The notes under the pieces were generated by a model. It saw only the letters and a list, made by a program, of their open reading frames with translations. It did no database searches and was not told the origin of the DNA. Positions 56,026 through 64,000 of a stretch of 64,000 bases of DNA are shown one piece after another. The position numbers and the translations under genes are program-made. The stretch's first letter is position 1, and every line of letters starts with the position of its first letter. The DNA is from Tanypteryx hageni (lineage: Eukaryota > Arthropoda > Insecta > Odonata > Petaluridae). The DNA is taken from assembly GCA_028673005.1 (NCBI GenBank), contig CM054114.1, positions 127,749,307-127,813,306 of the forward strand, read 5' to 3'.

Positions 56026-57935
56026 TATAAAAAGGGAAGTAGACAGGGAGAGAGGGAGGTATAGTGGGAAAGAGAGGAGGAGATACAGAGCAGAGAGTCA
56101 GAAAGAGAGAAAGGACAGAGGAGGGAAACAAAGTAAAGGAATGGAATGGAAAGAAAAAGACGAGGGAAGATGGACAAAGAGAGATGGAAGCAGTGGAAGA
56201 AAGGGATAGAAGAATCGTTGGAAGGGAGAAGGGAAGGAGGAAGAAAGAGATGCGGGAGGAAGGAGAGTTGAGAGGGAGGAGGTGGAGGGATGAGGTTGAG
56301 GGATGGAGAGAGGGGGATGGAGAGAGAGGGAGAGAATGAGGGCGAGGGAGGGAGATAAAGTGATAAGAGAGAAAGAGTTGAAAGGGATAACATGAAAGGA
56401 GAGGGAGAGAGCGAGAGGAATAGAGAATGTGGATGAGAGAGGAAGAGGGAAAAAGAGGAAGGAGGGGGAAGGTTAGGTGAAATGCGAAGGAAAAGGGAAA
56501 GAGAGGGACAAAACAAAAGAGGAGATCGAGGAGAGGGAGTGAGAAAGGTGAAAGAGGGAGAGGGAAAGAAAGAGAAAGAGTGTGAGAGATAAAGGGAGTG
56601 GAACTAGGGGAGAAATATGGGGAGAGGAAGAGAGATAAAGAGGAACAGAGTAAAAAGAGGATAGGTGTATTTCGGGTATTTTTGCATGCATTTCCATTGC
56701 GAAGAAAAGAGGGTATAAAAATGAAAAAAATGACGTAACGTAAGGGTGGAAGGAAAAGGGGATAGAGTGAATGAGAGGGGTGAGGGGCGGGGGAATTAAA
56801 GGGTTTTGGAAACGTATGCGGAGAGGGCGAAAGAGTAGGAAGGGGGACAGAAGGAAGAGTCCGAAAAGAAAAAAAAGAAGTGGATGGGAGATGGAGTGAG
56901 AGGAGACATGTTGCGGTGGGGGAGCAAGAAAGGCGGGAGACTGGAATGGAAAATATTTGATGAGGTGGTGAGTTCCATGGGCAACGTTGAATGAAGGGAT
57001 GGGCTTTACCGTAAGAGAGGTGCATAAAAAATAAATGAAGATAGGAACGAATGAGGGAGGCGAGGTGTGCGAGAGAAAGAGAATGGGGTTAAGAGGAAAG
57101 AGAGAGGATGTTCGAGAGAGACAGAGATGGAGGGAGGTAGAGTGACGGAGAGAGATAGAGTTGGAGGTAGATAGAGAGTTGGAGGGAGATAGAAAGTTGG
57201 AGGTAGATAGAGAGAGAGGGAAAAAGGGAGGGAGGAAGAAGAAACCAGAATGTGGTCCCGAAAAAGAGAGGGAGGAAGTGAGGTAGATATGAAGAAGGGT
57301 TCTTGGAAGTATGGAGAAACATAGACGTGGAAGTGGGCAGAGAATGTGAAAGGGAGAGAAAGAGAGAGGGGGAAGGGAGGAAGGGGAAGGAGAGGGGGAG
57401 AATTAATGAGGAAGTGTGAAGGAGAGACAAAGAAAAGGAGAAAGTGAGGGAGAGGCAGGAAGTGAGAATGAAAATGAGAAAGAGGAAGAGAGAGGGAGGA
57501 ATTGAAGATGGGAAAATGAGAGGGGGGAAGAGAGGAAAAGGAATTAGCAGAAGGAAAAAATGGGAGGGGAGGGGAGTGGATGAGAGGGAGGAAAGGAGTT
57601 AGCAACGGAGTGAGGGAGGAGTTGGGGAGGAAGAGAGAATTGGAGGGAAGGAAAGGGGAGGGTAGGGGGAAGGAAAGAAGAGAGTGGAGAACAGAGGTAG
57701 AAACAAAGGAAAAGAATAGAGATATGAGAGAGAATTGAGAATAAGTATGGACAAAAGAGGAAGATGGATTAATGTTTGGTTTCTTTGAGGAGAGAAGAGC
57801 ATAAAACGGAAAGAGAAACAACTGATCGTATGAATATCATGAATGGGTGAGGCAAAGCGATCACGAAGCAAATTGTTAAGGGGAGAGAGGAGAGAGGGGG
57901 GGAGATTTTGGATTAAATGTGGTGTATCTTAGGAG
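56026..57935. repeat. 1.9-kb GA-rich tract
   Basis: The longest purine-rich block in the window: AGAGAGGGAGG, GGAAGGAGAG and AGATAGAGAG words, with local short tandem units such as AGTTGGAGGNAGATAGA (about 57160-57210, 4 units). Minus-strand frames of 369, 271 and 163 codons are Ser/Pro/Leu/Phe-only products of this composition and are not genes. Confidence 0.9.
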
Positions 57936-59731
57936 GGAGGTGACATTATGGGAGAAAGCTAACGGGACTTTCTATTTGAATCGCTTGATAATTTTTTTTT
58001 TATATTCCCTTTATATTTTTCCGTCTTACAAACACAGTTCACTTTTCTTCTCACAATAAAGGGTATTTTTTCTGGCCATTCCAGCCATTTCAACCCGTTC
58101 CTTTAATTTTCCGAGGTTCGTGTGTTGTGGATTCGCAGTCTGACAGCTATTTTTCGTGTCTTATAATTTTCATTTTATATTTCAGGACTGTACTGTAAAC
58201 GACAATTTTTTTTAGTGGAATGGGGATATTGAGAATTCATTGGCGAAATAAATCAAATATAATGTCGGTGGTATTATACGTATTGTTGATATTATATGTA
58301 GTTAAATATTTATCAAAACATTTCTGGGCGAATGAGATTTAAGTTCTAAGAATGATTAAGCTGAAGAATGCCACCATCATATGTTCCATTCCATATAAAA
58401 TTATCAAATCTATTACAATACATTTAAAATTGAAGCTATTGAGAAAATTAAGAGGGCAAGGCTAATCAACTTGCGAGTGAGATATAAAATATGAACATTC
58501 AACTCTATGACCGAAGACGTCGCGAATGTATAAAATATTATAAAAACAAATAATAGATGATATAATTACTGAGAGACATGTATGAGCCATGGAACAAAGT
58601 TTCCTCTTAAAGCATAAACAGTGCAGAGGGGTAGTTAATATATTTGGCTACCGATACTAGGGTCGCTGGTTTAAATCCTTACGAAGAAATGGTCGTATGT
58701 TTTTCTATTTTTTGCCGATGTTTCGCTCATGGTAAAAAACTGCTAATGGATATTTATGAACTAGTTCAAATCAAATACATAGACAAAAATAGTTGAGTAA
58801 GGATACTTTTAGCGAACCAGAAGTTGTTAAATGGAGAAAAAACAGAAGAGCAAGAACATCTTAACCGAGGATAAAAATACATTTCCCGCGTAGAGAGTCG
58901 CGTCCTGGCGGGTATCTTACTTTTCCTTCTTTCCGAGGATTGCCTGCACTTATTTTCAAGCTCGATAACTTCATATAAAATTGAATCGTTAACAACTTTA
59001 GTCTTATATGTTTATTTGGTGTAATTTTGATCGGACATACGCGGTTGAAAATTTTCAGCGTTTTAAAATTCATCTACGGGACAATAGCTTTCAAGAAAGG
59101 TTTTTAGAAAAAAGAAGAAAAGGGAAAAGTAGAGACGAAGGACATCTTAAGTTAGTGACCAATGAATACTATTGGTAGCCTCTCACCAAAATTACATAAC
59201 TATAGCGTTAGCGGACAAGAATACAATTTCGAGGTACAGAAAATCGCAATTTTGAAATGTAATGGCTAGGAAGTTGCTTGTGACTGAATGGTTTAATCAT
59301 ATACGTTCAGGCTAAAACGTACGCATAGTAAAATATTTATTTTTTCAGATATATGACAAGCTTAACGCATTGGAGGTGCTTTGCGACGGGGATATCAATC
59401 GCTTGTACTGTATAGTAAAAATAATTTCGAAAAAAGTTCTATGCTTCAAATGCAGTTTTCATCGCATATTCAAAAGGCGTTCCACTGAGCTGTATTCCCA
59501 TAGAAAGATGCCTCGTTAAACGTGTTGAAATATGTATGGAAACATTAATCCGTCATTGATCAAATGCGGCAGATGTATACAAGAGTTGAAATCACGAATG
59601 AGTGAGAGAAGCAGCCATTGTCATCGGCACAACATATTAATACCACGAAAAAGGGGTTCGCCGTTTAAATCGGACTTCAAATTTAATAAATATCGATTTT
59701 TTTAAAGCTAGAGTACTTCACGGATATGCTC
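57936..59731. other. No gene; possible tRNA-like remnant near 58628-58690
   Basis: AT-rich. GGGTAGTTAATATATTTGGC...GGTTTAAATCC at 58628-58675 resembles an A-box region and a degenerate B-box, perhaps an old SINE head. The rest of a tRNA fold is not evident. Confidence 0.3.
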
Positions 59732-61021
59732 AGGGTTAGTCAAAATTATGTATAAACACTTTAAATGGCCATATTTTGTAGACAGCATGACCAATTTAAA
59801 TAACATTTTGTACATTTTAAAGCTAAAATAAATAATTAACTTATCATTATATTGCAGGTTAACTTGTGACCCATTGATATGGAGAAAAATCTGTTAACAT
59901 TTGAGGAAAGAAAGTGCATTCTAAAATGGTACTGGAAATATGAATAAAATAGAGGGGTTCAGCGTGTATGGGAACATCAATATGGGACAAAAGGTTCCAA
60001 AGCATCTAACAATAACCCGCCTCGGTGATAAATTTGAAGCGGATGGAACTGTTCACAATATCAATAAGAAAAGCTGTTGGAGGAAAAGGACGTTAAGAAG
60101 TGCCGAAAACATCAAAGATATTAGAAGTGCATACAATCAATCACCAAAGAAGTCAACAAGACAGTGTTTCCGAGTACTGCGTATGAGTCAATCGAGTGTT
60201 ATGAGAATCTTAAAAGACATAAAGTTCAAACTTTTTATACCTTGGCTATTGCATGCGATTCAGGAAGACGATCTTGATCGACGAACACAATTTGTGAGTG
60301 GTACTGTCAGAAGAACGGTGAAGCTGGTGATTTTGAGGACGTGATTGTATTGTCATACGAAGTCACGTGCAAATTTAATGATCATTTGAATCGTCACAAC
60401 TGTGTTAACTGAGCCAGCGACAACCCGCACCTCACTACAGAAATATGTTAACCTTCCAGGAATTAGTGCGTGGATAGGACTCTCCTCTCGTGGGATAATC
60501 GGAACTTCAGATTCAGTGATACAGTTATCTTGAATTGTTAATGAATGATGCAATAAGATAAAATGGTGTACTTTCTACAGAATGGTGCACCTCCAAATTT
60601 TCACTCTAATGTTCGTGCCTATCTGAATACTGAATTTCCCTAACGGTGGATAGGACGCAGGGAGAATGATTTTGAATACCTCTCAAGGTCTCCAGATCTC
60701 ACTTCCCTATACTTTTTTGCATGAGGATACTTGGAAGATAGAGTTTATACTCATAATTGAAGGATTTGTGGGTAATGATACAAAAGGAAGCAGGCAAAAT
60801 TACAACTGACATGTGCACCATTGTAGGTCGGGTTGTTGAGATACGATGCCGTTCCTGTATGCGTGGTGGTGGCGGACATTTTTAACATCTGACTTAACTT
60901 CTGTAATGTATCACATTTCAATGTATCTAATATATTTTAAACATTTTTTGATTCAAGTTTAATTAATAGACTTTCTGAGGTTCAGCATATCAAAGTGTTT
61001 ATAAATAATTTTTACTCACTC

Positions 61022-61023
<2 letters not shown>
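59732..61023 (+). mobile_element. Decayed Tc1/mariner-superfamily element
   Basis: Inverted ends of about 31 bases: CAGGGTTAGTCAAAATTATG at the left (from 59731) and, complemented, CAGAGTGAGTAAAAATTATT at the right (60992-61023). Both continue into TATAAACACTTT. Between them lies a transposase pseudogene. A TA TSD is not evident: the right end merges into a (TG)n(TA)n array. Confidence 0.75.
59879..60886 (+). pseudogene. Mariner-like transposase pseudogene, catalytic residues lost
   Basis: MEKNLLTFEERKCILKWYWK starts at 59879 and is frameshifted near 59940. It continues through VPKHLTITRLGDKFEADGTV and KSTRQCFRVLRMSQSSVMRI (two helix-turn-helix DNA-binding regions). Later decayed frames give NRHNC-ASDNPH, FLQNGAPPNFHSNVRAYLNT, FPxRWIGRR and SRSPDLTSLYFF, ending SCMRGGGGHF. 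The order matches insect mariner-like transposases (QQDGAPPH...PPRSPDLTPLDFFLWG). In the QQDGAP motif the catalytic Asp is replaced by Asn, and the Asp of PLDFF by Tyr. With the stops and frameshifts, it is clearly dead. Confidence 0.82.

Positions 61024-61106
<83 letters not shown>
61021..61106. repeat. (TG)n(TA)n microsatellite between two TEs
   Basis: CTGTGTGTGTGTGTA, then about 70 bases of TA up to the ATCATC tail of the next LINE copy. Confidence 0.97.
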
Positions 61107-61108
<2 letters not shown>

Positions 61109-61427
61109 TCATAGGTAGTCTGTCCGTAGACAGGTCCGTGATTATTCGTGGTTAAATCTGGTTCTCCATACACTTCTCCTCTTCATACCTTGATAACTCT
61201 CTTTTCCTTTCAAATCGTTTATCAGCTGAAACCTTTTCCTAGCTCTTTCCCTTTTTCTATCTAGTTTTCTTTCTAACACGTCTTTAATCATACTCTCTCT
61301 CCTCAGGTAATGTCCAATCCAGTTTGACATCCTTTTTCTAAAAGTCTGTATAATGATTCGCTTCTCTCCTACTCTTCGTAGCACTTCATCGTTTCTCATC
61401 CAATCAATTCATTTTTATCTTCAGCAT
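61107..61427 (-). mobile_element. 5'-truncated RTE LINE fragment
   Basis: Minus strand: (ATG)n tail, the hairpin CTGTC-TACG-GACAG (61120-61133), then the same C-terminal coding as the 2.6-3.0 kb copy (KGKESYQ, ERARKRFQLINDL, RRESMIKDVLE, NWIGHYLRR), with small deletions. It is closest to the 2.6-kb subfamily. The left tail merges with (TA)n and the right end with another (TA)n, so no TSD can be read. Confidence 0.88.
61142..61399 (-). pseudogene. RTE endonuclease-RT, C-terminal fragment
   Basis: An 85-codon frame equals the last part of the RTE protein (MRNDEVLRRVGEKRIIIQTF to the stop after WRTRFNHE). It has no catalytic domain. A few residues in the GYxxxKxxAENRNIW region are missing relative to the 2.6-kb copy. 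Confidence 0.85.
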
Positions 61428-61437
61428 TATATATATA

Positions 61438-61818
61438 TTCATTCATTCATTCGTGTTGTCTTACGACAGGTCCTACCAATTAATTAATTAATTGGTTTTT
61501 GACTAGGGAATATACATACACGGTGTGGTGGTTTCCCGTTGCCTTCCACACCGGACACACACACAGAAGGGAGGAGGGAAACCCGGTGCCGGCATTTGCC
61601 TGCTCTTGCAAAGAACACCAGGGGGGGGGGGGGGCAACGGCTTAATGTCCCTTCCGAAGGACGGAACAGCTGAATTTGCGCGGTCTCCTCAAATCACGCA
61701 AACAGGGGGCCGGATGACCTTGAGAAAAAGTCCTACTCGCGCAGGATTCGAACCCGATAACTTTTTCAAGCATCGGGCGAGTAGCAGCCAGCGTCCTAAC
61801 CACTACACCACCGGTACC

Positions 61819-61820
<2 letters not shown>
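61438..61820 (-). mobile_element. tRNA-derived SINE, tail type B, complete copy
   Basis: Minus strand, ~383 bp. Head GGGGTACCGGTGGTGTAGTGG with A-box, then the canonical B-box GGGTTCGAATCC. The body has TCCTTCGGAAGGGACATTAA. Tail B has GGAAGGCAACGGGAAACCACC, AATTAATTAATTAATTGG and the hairpin CTGTC-GTAA-GACAA, and ends in (GAAT)n. A run of 14 G (plus strand 61621-61634) replaces the short GG run seen in other copies. It sits between two (TA)n arrays. Confidence 0.93.

Positions 61821-61876
<56 letters not shown>
61821..61876. repeat. (TA)n microsatellite
   Basis: Directly follows the SINE 5' end. A frame of Tyr-Ile repeats is spurious. Confidence 0.95.
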
Positions 61877-61881
<5 letters not shown>

Positions 61882-64000
61882 CATAAAATTGAAAAAAAGC
61901 ACTTGTTTTAGTAATAGCAAAAATTGGATGCACATTTCGGCTACAATGAAGCAGTCTTCAGTGGTAATTAGTTCTTTTAGAATCTATTTTCGGTGAATTA
62001 TCATCTTTTCATAACCTTGTTGAAGATATCTGAGATTTTTTAAAAATATTTAAGTAGTTGTTCTCATTTTATTTTCAGCCATAAGTCGAATTCGATAATT
62101 CTCTAGCGATTCAACAAAATGATCAAATTCCATGAACGTAGAGAGATCCGTTCGTCAACTTTATCGTCTATAAACTATAATTACGCCCGTTATTTCGACT
62201 GTAAAATAAATTTATTATAATAACCCATCTCTCGAGGCTCCTGATACTGTGTAATCAACATAAAAAGTTGAAGTTAGGGGAAGAGTTCCGGTCGATAGAA
62301 TTAGTATGAGCTACTCCGACTCTATAGGATAAAAAATAAACCAAAATATTTATAGTTTCATTAAAAATATATTGCACTAAAATTGGTACTAATATACTCG
62401 AGTTCACCAGATTCATGATTACACTCTTCAATTTAGAGATTCAAGACCGTTTAAAAACAAATATAGATCACCTAAAGATAGCCATAAATATCGTATGATA
62501 AAAGATGTTCGCTCTTCGTGATGGTAAATGGTGAACAGGAAGAAGTAAATTTATCAATAAGCTGAACTGCATACTTTAGTCAAGAAAAACATGAAATCGA
62601 TTTTCCACTTGCTGAAATCGAATCATAAATGAAAGAGCAAAAAAAATAGAAGGAAATAAACAGATGAATATCATATTGATATTAAGACGGCAAAAATTGT
62701 CATGTTCGATTAAGGGATTTTAGGCTGATGATAAAATTTATTCCTGAAAATCACAAACCGAATGGAGATATAAGAAACAGACGGCAGAGTTGGCACAAAC
62801 TGGTTAATTTTTCGATTAAAGATCTCTAAACCGATTTCACTAGAAGTCTACGTCTCTGAAGAAACTAGAAAATTTCCATGGTTAGCCTACAAATTATTCT
62901 ATTTAAAAAGCGGAATCATAAGTTACTAAAGCGTAGGAAATGAAGAGTGAAGGTGATGTCATGGAGATTACACGACGTTCTGCGCCATACGAAGAGACAA
63001 GAAAAGAAAAAAATACTACTGGAAAGACAGAACAAGGACATCGAAGTGTCAAATGACAGAAAATTGTGAAAGAAGGCGATCAACGCTCTACTCATCCGTA
63101 ATTGCTCGAAGAAAAAAGAGCCACCAAGAAACTGAAAGACGGATGCGGAAGGCATCAAACGAAATTAATCCTGAAAATCCTAAACACAAACGTAAAACCG
63201 AGTGACAGGAAGATTTTTTTAATACGACAAAGTAAAAAGAAGTTTGAACTGTGTTAAATTCTTTTCGAGTCGATTAACAGCGAAGACCACCGATAGCGGG
63301 TACATGGTAGCGGGAACTGTTTTTTCATAACCTTTTCATAGTTATTGGAGATACCTAATTGCTATTATTTTCTATTTTTCCATTTGTTACTCAAGAGCTT
63401 ATTTGTCAATTGAATATAACTATGGTGATCTATATTCCATTAATTACATTAAATGATCTGCCTAGAATACTTTTTTAAGTGCACTTGTTAGCAAAAACAA
63501 ATTGATATGTTTTCATTTTGTCATTCAGTCATTCAGATAACGAGGAAAGTATTTTTAATTATAGAAGTTTATTGGATATTTTTATTATAAAGCGCCTGAT
63601 ATATATAGTTTTAAAGATTTTAATAAGGGCAAGGTTAAATTTACAAGACGTAAATAAACCCTAACTTTCATTGATACGAAAAAATGACATTTTTTATAAT
63701 TTACAAAAAAATAACAATATTGACATATACTATACCACAAAATTCCTAACGATTATGCACAAAACCACTGCTCTATTGCTATTAGTGTCAATTTTTTAGC
63801 CTAGCCACTCAGCAATCCAACTCCACGGGTCAGATATTATCCTTTCATGGAATCAGTACGCACGCTACGAATTTGAATAGAGAAAACGATGAACTAGTAT
63901 AACCAATAAGTGGATATACAAAGCAGTTTTTAATTAAAGAAATACAGTTACAGGTACGTGGAATGCCAAACAAAGTCCTTTGATGCGTTGCACGGAAAGG
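61877..64000. other. No recognisable gene
   Basis: AT-rich to the window end. The 80-codon minus frame (62916-63158) is Phe/Ser/Leu-rich and unrecognised. The only repeat noted is the motif at 61925-61967. Confidence 0.4.

Noticed and set aside
55916..57025. 369-codon minus-strand open frame (and the 271-, 163- and 113-codon frames nearby)
   Set aside because: Composed almost only of Ser, Pro, Leu, Phe and His, exactly what the complement of a GA repeat encodes in any frame. No domain, and frames are open on several overlapping phases.
1..64000. LTR retrotransposon, retroviral or endogenous viral sequence
   Set aside because: No long terminal direct repeats, primer-binding site, gag/protease/integrase motifs or viral capsid-like frames were seen.

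Overview
This window looks like accessory, gene-poor nuclear DNA of an arthropod, most likely an insect. It is AT-rich, full of long GA/CT and (AT)n simple repeats, and densely packed with eukaryotic transposable elements (TEs). I found no host gene that I can name, and no rRNA, functional tRNA, CRISPR array, LTR retrotransposon or virus. The species cannot be determined from the sequence. Most open frames over 60 codons are by-products of simple repeats or lie inside TEs.

Layout. 1-3.4 kb: purine-rich start, a 5'-truncated RTE-type LINE with an 11-bp target-site duplication (TSD), and a Helitron-like 3' end. 5.8-10 kb: copy A of a ~560-bp repeat, a hAT-like element with a second inverted-repeat element nested in it, an (AT)n array and more Helitron-like ends. 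12.5-16.3 kb: a 2.3-kb hAT-like element with a perfect 8-bp TSD, abutting a ~770-bp non-autonomous Helitron, then copy B of the repeat. 16.3-22.7 kb: no recognised gene. 22.7-25.8 kb: a small tRNA-derived SINE, a long GA tract, a piggyBac-like deletion derivative, and a Tigger-like element carrying two SINEs. 27.9-34.5 kb: remnants of a second endonuclease-RT LINE lineage, two tRNA-like sequences (one inside a palindromic element), a SINE fragment, a mariner fossil split by a hAT MITE, a pogo/Tigger derivative and another LINE 3' end. 35.2-39 kb: a purine-rich tandem repeat (period about 160-170 bp) invaded by a hAT element and a piggyBac MITE. 41.5-44.1 kb: more GA/CT blocks and a 73-bp tandem duplication. 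47.4-50.9 kb is the centrepiece: a full-length RTE LINE with 11-bp TSDs and a 917-codon open endonuclease/reverse-transcriptase frame, broken only by a SINE. 53-62 kb: a jockey/CR1-like LINE 3' end, 1.9 kb of GA repeat, a dead mariner-like element, a third RTE tail and a complete SINE.

How the parts relate. RTE LINEs probably mobilise themselves and at least one form of the SINE. The LINE and SINE 3' ends share a CTGTC/GACAG stem closed by a stable tetraloop (TTCG or TACG in the LINE, GCAA or GTAA in the SINE), followed by short tandem repeats. The same SINE head and body also occurs with an unrelated (CAAA)n-ended tail. This shared 3' hairpin is the most interesting signal I found. I do not see a wholly new biological system here.
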